Origin: a virus
DNA: 64,000 nt
Direction: 5' to 3' (one strand)
IMG/VR virus record: IMGVR_UViG_3300028844_005216
Coordinates: 20,269 to 84,268 of that record
The position numbers and the translations under genes were made by a program. Numbering within the stretch: position 1 is the first letter of the stretch; each line of letters starts with the position of its first letter. The notes beneath the pieces are model-generated. The model saw nothing but the letters and a program-made list of their open reading frames with translations. It did not search any database and was not told where the DNA came from. Of this stretch, positions 55,942-63,637 are shown piece after piece.

Positions 55942-56226
55942 TTATGAATCCTCCAGTTTTTGTTCTCGCAATCTAGGCTCTTTACGATTATATGATTTAG
56001 TCACAATAGAAAGATTTGTTTTATCTTTATTCATGGGATTATGATCTTTGTGATGAACATCTTTCCCATTTGTATCTTTTCTTGCGGCAGTTTTAAGAAT
56101 TATTCTTCGCGCTGAATTTCTGGCAGACCTTCGCGCAATCTGCTTCGGATCAGAATGATAATTATCATACTCTTTCTTGTAATTTCTTTCATTTATGCTG
56201 TCTGACAATTCTTGATATGTCTTCAT
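55942..56226 (-). CDS. HNH-like protein with T4-type capsid-targeting N-terminus
   Basis: 94 residues. Begins MKTYQELSDSINE; the first six residues equal those of the T4 internal-protein targeting peptide, and INE at 11-13 fits the [LI]xE cleavage rule. The C-terminal half has DVHHKDHNPMNKDKTNL followed by NRKEPRLR, resembling the HNH motif (HHkDxnpxNn.p.NL). The middle is basic (ARRSARNSARRIILKTAARK). A nuclease or DNA-binding protein packaged in the head is the inference. Confidence 0.65.
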   Translation of the reverse strand: MKTYQELSDSINERNYKKEYDNYHSDPKQIARRSARNSARRIILKTAARKDTNGKDVHHKDHNPMNKDKTNLSIVTKSYNRKEPRLREQKLEDS

Positions 56227-56243
56227 TTTAATTCCAATATCGT

Positions 56244-56594
56244 TTAATACATTCCGACCAAGAAAGTTGCAGTAGTATTTTGGGAAGTATCTGCTTCCGC
56301 CTCATTGTATACATATACGCCATCGGTACGAATTGGGAGAATTGTTCCTGCCTTTACTGTGTGAAAGAACACATTCGCTTCAGTGTGAGTTGCGTTTCCT
56401 CCAGCCATTCTACAAAAAACGTTTCCGTCTCCACCAATATATAATCCTCGTGTTGTAACACTTAGATTAGAATCATTATTTGGTGTAATTTGGAATGCAC
56501 GATACGCAGGAGAATCTAATTCACCAGAACCTTTTTGATCGAATGTATCTGTATTTGTAATTGTGGGAGGATATGTTGCCTCTACGTCTGCCAT
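56244..56594 (-). CDS. Conserved small phage virion-type beta protein
   Basis: 116 residues. SPAYRAFQITPNNDSNLSVTT, then RGLYIGGDGNVFCRMAGG, VKAGTILPIRTDGVYV and TTATFLVGMY. This matches a small all-beta family spread through tailed phages, with the pattern SPa.A..itPsDs.dL...tRalYvGg.Gd......G..v......aGt.lPir.....tatgTtAt.iv.ly. Function unknown, probably structural. Confidence 0.75.
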   Translation of the reverse strand: MADVEATYPPTITNTDTFDQKGSGELDSPAYRAFQITPNNDSNLSVTTRGLYIGGDGNVFCRMAGGNATHTEANVFFHTVKAGTILPIRTDGVYVYNEAEADTSQNTTATFLVGMY

Positions 56595-56609
56595 GACTTT
56601 TTACCTCTT

Positions 56610-57095
56610 TTATTTATTTAAATCCCTACCCTTCTCCATTACATGAGAAAGATTCCTTTGGGCTTTTCTAAGGGTTTCCGTTTGTTTGGCTTTCGCCATA
56701 GGATCTTTTGTATCCCTAATTTTTTGACGTGCGGTTTCTATATGATCCCTTGCTTTACTCAGCTTCTCTCGATAATTTGCAAGTTGTCTTACTTTCATTT
56801 CCCGTTCACGCATTCGATCCGCTATACTTTTTGTTCCATTCTCCTCTTCGCGAAGGTTCTCTACCTCTGCAAAAATCTCTGGCGCAATATCTTCAACTAT
56901 ACTGAATAGCTGGCTGTTCAAATCAAACATAATATCATAACAGTTATTCTCTGGTATATTTAGTAGATTTTCTAGAGTATCCTTTTCGTCTAAAAGATCA
57001 ACATAGCGTTCCGTTAGAACATCAATTTTTATAGAATCTCTGGTTTCTAAATCAGCCCCATAAAATGCGCTAACACTACCTTGCGAGAACTTCAT
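56610..57095 (-). CDS. Coiled-coil late protein
   Basis: 161 residues. A short N-terminal segment MKFSQGSVSAFYGADLE, then helical SIKIDVLTERYVDLLDEKDT, and a long basic coiled coil (REREMKVRQLANYREKLSKA; AKQTETLRKAQRNLSHVMEK). No enzyme motif. Behind a CCTAAATA box, divergent from the plus-strand pair at 57201. Confidence 0.6.
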   Translation of the reverse strand: MKFSQGSVSAFYGADLETRDSIKIDVLTERYVDLLDEKDTLENLLNIPENNCYDIMFDLNSQLFSIVEDIAPEIFAEVENLREEENGTKSIADRMREREMKVRQLANYREKLSKARDHIETARQKIRDTKDPMAKAKQTETLRKAQRNLSHVMEKGRDLNK

Positions 57096-57125
57096 CTGTA
57101 TTTGCTCCTTGATGGTTCATGTTAT

Positions 57126-57133
57126 TATTTAGG
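57126..57133 (-). promoter_or_regulatory. Late-type promoter box CCTAAATA
   Basis: Minus-strand CCTAAATAATAA, 31 nt before the ATG at 57095; paired back-to-back with the plus-strand box at 57171. Confidence 0.45.
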
Positions 57134-57170
57134 AATACTCAAATTTCATCATCTTCTAAATATTGTAGCT

Positions 57171-57178
57171 GATAAATA
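57171..57178 (+). promoter_or_regulatory. Late-type promoter box GATAAATA
   Basis: Plus-strand GATAAATA, one base from TATAAATA, 23 nt before the ATG at 57201, followed by a CAGGGGG SD-like run. Divergent partner of the box at 57126-57133. Confidence 0.55.
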
Positions 57179-57200
57179 ATATATCAGGGGGTTTATATAA

Positions 57201-57800
57201 ATGTATACTAGTTTACATTCTAAGATTGATGAAATAATTCATCCGAATCAGTATGACACCATAGAAGATGTTATTGTGGTTCTGGAATTTATATCAATTA
57301 TTGAATCTGACGATTCTATTTTGACCGAAGCTCGTGGAGACACAATAAAATCTCTTTTTTCACAAATTTCAAATAAAATTGGTGGATCTTCGGGAGATAA
57401 AAAGAATCTTTTTGGGCTCTTGCGTTCGATTGGACAAACTGGATCAAAATCTATTCTATATGCAATTCAAGCTGCCGCTGGTCGTGAAGGTGCCGAAGAA
57501 AAACTCAAAAAAACCCTCAAAAACTCCAATGCAAAAGCCGAGATCATTGACTTTATTATTCGCGCAGATGTATTGACACTGCATTTAATCAGTACGCCGA
57601 TTCATATGATTGATGCGATTGCAGGTTTTGATATTGCAGAAAAGATTAGAGAGAAGGCTGTTGGTGGCGGGGAAAGACTTAAAGATGCTGTTGACTTAAT
57701 CCAAAAATCTGCAAAGAACCTCGGAAATCCCTCAACTGCACGAAAAGTCAAAAAAAGTTTGAATACAATTAACCGGGCATTCTCCCTGAAAGCAGTATAA
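57201..57800 (+). CDS. Late helical protein, possible internal virion protein
   Basis: 199 residues. N-terminus MYTSLHSKIDEI has IDE at 9-11 and a second site ILTE at about 40-43, both matching the [LI]xE rule. The rest is helical and basic with GGSSGDKKNLFGLLRSIGQ and RKVKKSLNTINRAFSLKA. No catalytic motif. Its stop overlaps the next ATG (TAATG), so the two form a plus-strand operon. Confidence 0.6.
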   Translation: MYTSLHSKIDEIIHPNQYDTIEDVIVVLEFISIIESDDSILTEARGDTIKSLFSQISNKIGGSSGDKKNLFGLLRSIGQTGSKSILYAIQAAAGREGAEEKLKKTLKNSNAKAEIIDFIIRADVLTLHLISTPIHMIDAIAGFDIAEKIREKAVGGGERLKDAVDLIQKSAKNLGNPSTARKVKKSLNTINRAFSLKAV

Positions 57801-58648
57801 TGAAAACTTTCAATGAAGTGTATAAAGATTCTGGTCTAGGGAAGTGGTTTCATAATCAATCTGCTGGTGGAGAACCCGGATGGGATCGCTATGATAGCAC
57901 AGGAAAGAAATCTGGAAAGTGTGGAGACTCTAAAGACGGTGAACCATATGCTGCGTGTCTATCCAAGCAAAAGGCACAGAAGCTAGGAAAGAAAGGTGTT
58001 TCATCTTTTGTAAAACGAAAGAGAAAGGCTCAGAGTTCCGCAGGGAAACCCGATAAGGGTGACGGTGGAAAAGGAGCAAAGCCGGTTAATGTTAAAACCG
58101 GAGTCACAGATAAAGACCCAAAGAAGAAGGGAATACAAGAGATGAAGACATTTCGCGAGCTAACGGTAGAACTACAGGAAAAGAATGAACCCACTAATCC
58201 CAAGCTATGGTCATCTGTTCTTTCACAGGCACGTTCTAAGTTTGATGTGTATCCCTCTGCGTATGCTAACGCATGGGCATCCAAGCAATACAAGAGCAAG
58301 GGTGGCGGCTGGAAAAGTGTGAAGGAAGAAGAAGTCGATTGTGGATGCGAAGCCTGCTCCGAAGAGCGCATTGACGAGAAGTCTGCTGCATGGCAACGCA
58401 AAGCAGGGAAGAATCAAGAAGGCGGCTTGAATGCGGCTGGAAGAAAATCATACGAAAGAGAAAATCCCGGCAGCGATCTAAAGGCTCCGGTGTCTGCTGC
58501 ACAAGCCAAGAAGAGTGGCAAGGGTGGCAAGGCAGCAAATAGACGCAAATCATTCTGCGCTCGTATGGGTGGAATGCCGGGACCAATGAAGGACGAGAAG
58601 GGAAGACCAACTCGTAAAGCTCTGGCTCTACGAAAGTGGGATTGTTAG
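57800..58648 (+). CDS. Three-module late protein with internal targeting-like peptide
   Basis: 282 residues. Module 1 (1-78): MKTFNEVYKDSGLGKWFH, EPGWDRYDSTGKKSGKCGD and YAACLSKQKAQKLGKKGV, as in a DUF5872-like marine family. An internal MKTFRELTVELQEKN (about 115) resembles a second targeting peptide with LQE. Module 2: YPSAYANAWASKQYKSKGGGW. Module 3 (about 205-282): GLNAAGRKSYERENPGSDLK and RRKSFCARMGGMPGPMKD ending LRKWDC, as in a DUF6321-like family. Looks like a fusion of two or three small internal-protein genes. The stop overlaps the converging stop of the next gene. Confidence 0.65.
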   Translation: MKTFNEVYKDSGLGKWFHNQSAGGEPGWDRYDSTGKKSGKCGDSKDGEPYAACLSKQKAQKLGKKGVSSFVKRKRKAQSSAGKPDKGDGGKGAKPVNVKTGVTDKDPKKKGIQEMKTFRELTVELQEKNEPTNPKLWSSVLSQARSKFDVYPSAYANAWASKQYKSKGGGWKSVKEEEVDCGCEACSEERIDEKSAAWQRKAGKNQEGGLNAAGRKSYERENPGSDLKAPVSAAQAKKSGKGGKAANRRKSFCARMGGMPGPMKDEKGRPTRKALALRKWDC

Positions 58649-59091
58649 TCCCATTCAGAACTTGCGATTTGAATATTCATTATATCTTTTGTGTATGTGT
58701 AATTTCCTGATACAAATTCATTTTCCCATGTGGTCACTGGGTCAGTGGGTGGAATTCCATCATACCACTCTGGTGAGAATGTGTGCATTCGTGTTTTATT
58801 GGATTCTGTAACGATCTGGTCCGCAAGAGAATCCCGCGATATTTTAAATAGAGTGATGAAGCATGATCTTCCGGGTGATGTGGCTGTCGCTACCAATTGC
58901 GTATTTGGCTGAACACGATATTCCACCACTCCAGATATAGGTGTTCCATCCCCAAGAGTAACACTTCCTTCCATCATAACAATGGAAAAGTCTTCATCAA
59001 CACTCCAATCATAATTTAAGGTTTCTCCATAATCTAACATATTTAATATGATTAAAGATTCTGTATTAAATATCGCTCTAGCATATGCCAT
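58645..59091 (-). CDS. Virion-type protein, paralogue of 60750-61202
   Basis: 148 residues. FNTESLIILNMLDYGETLNY, then DWSVDEDFSIVMMEGSVTL, EYRVQPNTQLVATATSPGRS and SGNYTYTK. Shares these landmarks in order with the gene at 60750. Beta-rich with a possible cupin-like or jelly-roll pattern. Probably a structural or fibre-associated protein by context. Its stop overlaps the converging plus-strand stop (TTAG). Confidence 0.65.
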   Translation of the reverse strand: MAYARAIFNTESLIILNMLDYGETLNYDWSVDEDFSIVMMEGSVTLGDGTPISGVVEYRVQPNTQLVATATSPGRSCFITLFKISRDSLADQIVTESNKTRMHTFSPEWYDGIPPTDPVTTWENEFVSGNYTYTKDIMNIQIASSEWD

Positions 59092-59120
59092 TATATAATC
59101 CCCACATCTTTCATTATTCT

Positions 59121-60206
59121 TTATTTAAAATTTTTGATATATTTAATAAAAAGGCTGACCGCCTCATTTGTTGGAGTTGGTGATGGATCGTCTACGCAAT
59201 CTGTAAAATTTTCATATTCCAGAACACCAATTTCATCAAATACATTTCTAACCCTATCAGTGAGAAGCCCGATTCTCTTTACGTTTGGAACTATCTTTGA
59301 AAATGCGACATGGGATGATGCTTTCAGAAATGGAGAATCTTTCAACCATTTTCGTATGTTCTGATTATTTTCTAAACCAAGTCTTTCTATGATTGGTTCA
59401 GCCGCAGACATTCCTTTATTTAATATCAAACTAGATTCGATTATAAATTCTTCGCGGACCTTTAATTCATTTTCTGTTAAGCCATCCTTATAAACACTCT
59501 CTAGCATTTTTACACCAAATGCAACATGCCGGGATTCATCTAACATAATTTTACTAGTAATTTCTTGAATTAATGGTTCATCGAAATTTGATGCCTTCAT
59601 AAGAGGAAATGATCCAAGAGCAACACCTTCAATCATAATTTGCATCCCGATCACTGAAATGTCCCAATCAGATGTGGACAAAATCTCATCGAAAAGTTCT
59701 TTTAATACATGACGTATCGGATAATTATTTTCTAATTTTTCTGTTAGATATCGTTTGTAGGTTTCTGCGTGCTTTATTTCATCCAATGCTTGTGTTGCTG
59801 AAAAATATTTTGCTGCCATGTCGGGACAAACTTGAACCAGTTTAGAACATCCAAGAATTCCACCCTGCTCTCCGTGGAAAAATTGGGAGATTGTATACGC
59901 ATTTCTTTCGACTACTATTTTGTTATAAAGTTCGTCTGAAATATTTTTAGGTGTTTGCATGATGATTTTTTGGTTTTGATTTCTTGCTTGCCTATTATGA
60001 ATTATTTTTTCCATATCGACATCGACACTCCAGTCGATATCGGTTGTTGGGTTCCATGAAAATTTTTTACTCTTTTCGTATAAATTTACTAATTCATTTT
60101 CTTCAGCATCATATTTCCAATTAAAAATTGTCGTTACTGTAGATTCCACCTCAGAATATTCCCCATACTCCGGCATGTGCAGACCAACCTTATTTTCATA
60201 TTTCAT
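59121..60206 (-). CDS. Ferritin-like diiron-type protein
   Basis: 361 residues from ATG 60206; an upstream TTG at 60224 is less likely. Four-helix diiron ligands appear in two E...ExxH sets: GEQGGIL with QALDEIKHAETYKRYL, and MIEGVALGSF with MLDESRHVAFGVKML. This fits the ferritin-like superfamily including RNR-R2-like and AurF-like diiron oxygenases. It cannot be an R2 partner for the class II RNR here, which needs none. Surrounded by virion-type genes and read from the late promoter at 62855; role unknown. Confidence 0.7.
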   Translation of the reverse strand: MKYENKVGLHMPEYGEYSEVESTVTTIFNWKYDAEENELVNLYEKSKKFSWNPTTDIDWSVDVDMEKIIHNRQARNQNQKIIMQTPKNISDELYNKIVVERNAYTISQFFHGEQGGILGCSKLVQVCPDMAAKYFSATQALDEIKHAETYKRYLTEKLENNYPIRHVLKELFDEILSTSDWDISVIGMQIMIEGVALGSFPLMKASNFDEPLIQEITSKIMLDESRHVAFGVKMLESVYKDGLTENELKVREEFIIESSLILNKGMSAAEPIIERLGLENNQNIRKWLKDSPFLKASSHVAFSKIVPNVKRIGLLTDRVRNVFDEIGVLEYENFTDCVDDPSPTPTNEAVSLFIKYIKNFK

Positions 60207-60214
60207 ATCTGCAT

Positions 60215-60745
60215 TTATCCCCAATCAATATTCAAATCGTCTGTCACAATATCATTCTCTGGTTCGTCATTGTAAATGTCGAATGTTTCTGGATTTCTTT
60301 TTGTCCCAACATAGCACTGATCTTTGATTATGACCGTTTGCGTTGGGTGTTCATCAATATATTCATGCTCTTCTTTTGTTGCAGCATTAATCTCTTTCCA
60401 GTTTCCTGTATTGTGTAAAGACTTTGGAATAATTGCCGTGTATGCTGAATTTGAATCGTTCAAGTTCACCATACCAAAACCGTTAGTATATTGTTCACCC
60501 GAACCACATAAAGGCCTCACAGCTCCAAAAGGCGATTGAACGTCCGCATGAACGTTCCAAATATTATGCGAGGTATTGGATGTAAATACTCTGGTGTTTC
60601 CCGAAGTCCAATATAAAATAGCATTTGCTGAAGCTAAATTATGACCTGATCGTGCGGCTGTCGAATGAACCTCGTCATTAGCAAAATATGTTTTGGCTGA
60701 CAGTACGACGTGATCTTTCGTTGCAATCCATTTTACTCTTCTCAT
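60215..60745 (-). CDS. Late protein, possibly structural
   Basis: 176 residues. MRRVKWIATKDHVVLSAKTYF, NAILYWTSGNTRVFTSNTSH, GFGMVNLNDSNSAYTAIIPK, acidic end NDIVTDDLNIDWG. Asn/Thr/Ser-rich beta pattern typical of fibre or surface proteins. No family recognised. In the fibre operon between the diiron gene and a paralogue of 58645. Confidence 0.55.
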   Translation of the reverse strand: MRRVKWIATKDHVVLSAKTYFANDEVHSTAARSGHNLASANAILYWTSGNTRVFTSNTSHNIWNVHADVQSPFGAVRPLCGSGEQYTNGFGMVNLNDSNSAYTAIIPKSLHNTGNWKEINAATKEEHEYIDEHPTQTVIIKDQCYVGTKRNPETFDIYNDEPENDIVTDDLNIDWG

Positions 60746-60749
60746 AGTA

Positions 60750-61202
60750 TTACCAATCTCCTAATAATATCTGATCATCAATCGCCGTTTTTGTTAAAGT
60801 ATAATTTCCAGATGCGAATATACTTTCCCATGACATTTCCAAATTATCTGAAAAGTCTGGCGCACCATATTCATACCATGTTGGTGTGTGATTTCTCATT
60901 TTATTTTTTGATGTCTGATTTACAATTTGGTTGGCAATATGATCTATATCTATTCTGAATAGTGAAATGAAATAGTTCCGACCAGAACTAGTTGCCGTCG
61001 CGGTTAAATTTTCATTTGGTTGAATTCTATATTCATTCACCGAATTTACCAATGTCGAATTTTGAAACCTTACAGATCCTTCTAGAACAACAACCGAGTA
61101 GTCAGTATCTAAACTCCAATTATAATCAATCGTTTCGCCTTCATCGAGCATGTTGAAAACACAAAGTGTTTCTGTATTAAATGAACATTTCGTCGTTGCC
61201 AT
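60750..61202 (-). CDS. Virion-type protein, paralogue of 58645-59091
   Basis: 150 residues. FNTETLCVFNMLDEGETIDY, NWSLDTDYSVVVLEGSVRF, EYRIQPNENLTATATSSGRN, WESIFASGNYTLTK. Shared core with 58645-59091. Duplicate separated by the diiron and 176-residue genes. Likely jelly-roll-like structural protein. Confidence 0.65.
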   Translation of the reverse strand: MATTKCSFNTETLCVFNMLDEGETIDYNWSLDTDYSVVVLEGSVRFQNSTLVNSVNEYRIQPNENLTATATSSGRNYFISLFRIDIDHIANQIVNQTSKNKMRNHTPTWYEYGAPDFSDNLEMSWESIFASGNYTLTKTAIDDQILLGDW

Positions 61203-61210
61203 ATTTTTTC

Positions 61211-61423
61211 CTAGTCAATTTTGGGGTTATTTAAGTTATTCTGTCTCGACTGCCTACTCTTAAAAATCGCATTTTTTATTCTTTCTTCAACATACGCGGT
61301 ATTGCCATCGGCAGTAATTCCTATATTGATATGATCGAAAACATATTCCCCGTCGTCAATAACAGTAACAATGCAAGTTCCGGTATATGCTTCCATTTTA
61401 TGTATGGTCGTTTGAATAGGCAT
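61211..61423 (-). CDS. Small late protein
   Basis: 70 residues from ATG 61423 (MPIQTTIHKMEAYTGTCIVT), just after the fibre stop. Beta-rich N-terminal half (VTVIDDGEYVFDHINIGIT) and basic helical end (RIKNAIFKSRQSRQNN). Probably a fibre accessory or connector; unknown family. Confidence 0.55.
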   Translation of the reverse strand: MPIQTTIHKMEAYTGTCIVTVIDDGEYVFDHINIGITADGNTAYVEERIKNAIFKSRQSRQNNLNNPKID

Positions 61424-61425
61424 TT

Positions 61426-62832
61426 TTATGTAACCCGTATATCCCTTCCTTGCATCCAATTACCATCACCTCTTTCGTTAGTGAATGTATTGGAAACAGA
61501 TACGTTAGATGTGTTCCAAAAAATTAAAGAACCCTCAAGACCTGCGGTGTGGGCAAGAGCTAAAGCGTTGAATTTTCCGGGGGTTCCAGCGGCTTGTGAT
61601 GTATTATAAGATCCACTAGAATACCAAGATCCTCCGCTGCCACCAACACCACCTTCGTCCCCACCACCTCCTCCACCGGCACCACCTCGCATATATCCTG
61701 TTGTTTTGTTTATGATATTAATTCGAGTTCCACTTATGGCAGAATCAGTCCAAACATTTGACCTAAAATAAACAACATTTCCACCCCACCCCGCTTGTGT
61801 GACAGAATAATCGGGATTCCTTGCCGTGAAGCTGTTTATTTGAGATGATAAAGATGGATATGATCTTCCGGCATTTATCGCATCTCCCTGACCGGCTCCC
61901 CCCGAACCAAAACTACCTATGTCTGATGACGTTCCATTCGCGGCATAATTGGAAGATTCATTAACAGTGTGCGGCCACCAGTTATATCCAAGTCCCCCTG
62001 TTCCCGGCAACGGAAGAAAAGAATCGGGTGTTTCTGGAATATTCGCGCCAGTTGTACCCGTGGTTACTGCAATGTTTGAAAATTGATAATAACTATATTC
62101 TGTTGGATTCGTCGGGAAGTTTCCAGAAGAAATTGTTTGGTGAAGACCCATTCCAGCTCCACCACCACCTCCACCCTCTCCATTTGTTGCCTTTTCTTTA
62201 AACCTAACACCACCCATTCCGCCGTATCCACCACCACCTAGAGTGTTTCCACTATTTTCAATTGTTAAAATTGTATCATTGATTGTTCTTTCTGATACTT
62301 TGTTGGTGTTGAAGTCGATTAAAATGCAAGGATCGGCAGAAGCGTCTCTGTAATGATGTTCATCTGATCGGGAATTGAGTGCATAATCAGCTCCGGGTGA
62401 AGTAGCAGCTAATCCACTGTGATCATTTTCCCAAGAAGAAAATACATCTATTGCTTTTACATGTGTAGCATGTGAGTTTGTTCCAATAGACATTCCTTCG
62501 GGAATTTCAATTGTGATATTCAGTGGGGTATCAATTTCGTATGGAGAAGAAGCCGAGCGATATCCAGCAAAAGGATCTCTCGGCACTGTAGCGCCGGATT
62601 GATCAGAAACATCAAGAGTGTCTTCGCTGTTTATTGTGTGAACAAAGTCGTCTGGAAAACTTACCGTATAGTAATTTCCATCTGCATTTTTTCTGGACGC
62701 AATTGTACTACCGGCTGTACTGTAGGCGAGGGCATTTAAAGATAAATTTAGAGAAAGATTAGTATCTCCAAAAAATGCAGATACTCCAGACCTGTTTGTG
62801 TCTGATATGTTTACACCTAGTGAAATTTTCAA
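61426..62832 (-). CDS. Glycine-rich tail-fibre/adhesin-like protein
   Basis: 468 residues if read from TTG 62832, which has GGAGGGG 6 nt upstream; the ATG at 62847 lies at the expected late transcript start and has no SD. N-terminal part beta-rich (KISLGVNISDTNRSGVSAFF). The C-terminal half has repeated glycine clusters: GGGGYGGMGG, GEGGGGGGAGMG, GSFGSGGAGQGD, GGAGGGGGGDEGGVGGSGG. Such clusters form polyglycine-II layers in T4-like gp38-type adhesins, with variable loops between them binding receptors. Probable receptor-binding fibre tip by this analogy. Confidence 0.65.
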   Translation of the reverse strand: MKISLGVNISDTNRSGVSAFFGDTNLSLNLSLNALAYSTAGSTIASRKNADGNYYTVSFPDDFVHTINSEDTLDVSDQSGATVPRDPFAGYRSASSPYEIDTPLNITIEIPEGMSIGTNSHATHVKAIDVFSSWENDHSGLAATSPGADYALNSRSDEHHYRDASADPCILIDFNTNKVSERTINDTILTIENSGNTLGGGGYGGMGGVRFKEKATNGEGGGGGGAGMGLHQTISSGNFPTNPTEYSYYQFSNIAVTTGTTGANIPETPDSFLPLPGTGGLGYNWWPHTVNESSNYAANGTSSDIGSFGSGGAGQGDAINAGRSYPSLSSQINSFTARNPDYSVTQAGWGGNVVYFRSNVWTDSAISGTRINIINKTTGYMRGGAGGGGGGDEGGVGGSGGSWYSSGSYNTSQAAGTPGKFNALALAHTAGLEGSLIFWNTSNVSVSNTFTNERGDGNWMQGRDIRVT

Positions 62833-62854
62833 ATTAATCCCCTCCATTCATGTT

Positions 62855-62862
62855 TATTTATA
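62855..62862 (-). promoter_or_regulatory. T4-type late promoter TATAAATA
   Basis: Exact TATAAATA on the minus strand. Transcription should begin near 62848, upstream of the TTG start of the fibre. Drives the 62.8-58.6 kb virion operon. Confidence 0.75.
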
Positions 62863-62874
62863 AATTTCGTTGAA

Positions 62875-62882
62875 GCTAAATA
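62875..62882 (+). promoter_or_regulatory. Late-type promoter box GCTAAATA
   Basis: Plus-strand GCTAAATATAG, 37 nt before the ATG at 62919, back-to-back with the minus-strand TATAAATA at 62855. Confidence 0.45.
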
Positions 62883-62918
62883 TAGAGTGTATTTTAATTT
62901 TAACTGGGGAATCCTAAC

Positions 62919-63635
62919 ATGATAACATATAAAGACTTAAAAGGACTCTTACAATTGTCTGAGGGTGTTAACGATCCCGGCATTTTTAAGATCGTTTTTA
63001 CTGCTGGTGGACCCGGATCGGGCAAATCTTTCATTGCAGGAAAGACTGGATTGACATCAATGGGTCTTCGTGCAGTTAATTCTGATGACATCTTTGAGAA
63101 GAAACTTGAGGCAGCATTTGAACGGAGTATGAATGATATTGGTCCAAAGGATATAATGTCACCCAGAGGTCAAGAAATTCGCGGAGCAGCAAAAAAACTT
63201 ACCGGCAAAAAACAAGATATTCTGATTGATGGTCGAATTGGTCTTTTGATTGATGGAACCGGAAAAGATGTTAACAAGATCAAAAAACAAAAAGCTGGTT
63301 TTGAGCGACTCGGATATGAGTGCATGATGATCTTCGTTAACACTACACTAGACACATCAATCTCGCGAGACAAGATGAGGTCAAGAACCGTTGGTGCTGA
63401 CGCTGTGACTGATATGTGGTCTGAGGTCCAAAACAACATTGGTGCTTTCCAGAGAATGTTTGGAAATGATAAATTTATTATTGTGGACAACACCGAGGGT
63501 AAAGACTTCAAAAAAGAAACCATGACTGCATATAAAACTGCAATAAAGTTTATTGGTAAGCCTCCGAAGACTCGGGCTGCGAAACGATGGATTCAAAATG
63601 AAATAAACAGAAGAAATATTACAAAGCGGAAGTAA
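62919..63635 (+). CDS. P-loop kinase (zeta-toxin/PNK-like) with possible capsid-targeting N-terminus
   Basis: 238 residues. N-terminus MITYKDLKGLLQLSE (LSE at 13-15) looks like a T4 internal-protein peptide. Then Walker A GGPGSGKSF (30-37), SDDIFEKKLE, DILIDGRIGLLIDGTGKD (Walker B-like), FVNTTLDTSISRDKMRSRTVG (lid arginines) and IVDNTEG. This is the AAA_33/zeta-toxin-type kinase pattern. Substrate may be nucleic-acid ends or UDP-sugars; unknown. A late-type box precedes it. Confidence 0.7.
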   Translation: MITYKDLKGLLQLSEGVNDPGIFKIVFTAGGPGSGKSFIAGKTGLTSMGLRAVNSDDIFEKKLEAAFERSMNDIGPKDIMSPRGQEIRGAAKKLTGKKQDILIDGRIGLLIDGTGKDVNKIKKQKAGFERLGYECMMIFVNTTLDTSISRDKMRSRTVGADAVTDMWSEVQNNIGAFQRMFGNDKFIIVDNTEGKDFKKETMTAYKTAIKFIGKPPKTRAAKRWIQNEINRRNITKRK

Positions 63636-63637
63636 TA

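Noticed and set aside
59121-60206. Class I RNR small subunit (NrdB)
   Set aside because: Diiron ligands fit the wider ferritin-like superfamily, but the essential C-terminal interaction tail is not recognisable, and the RNR in the window is the B12-dependent monomeric type.
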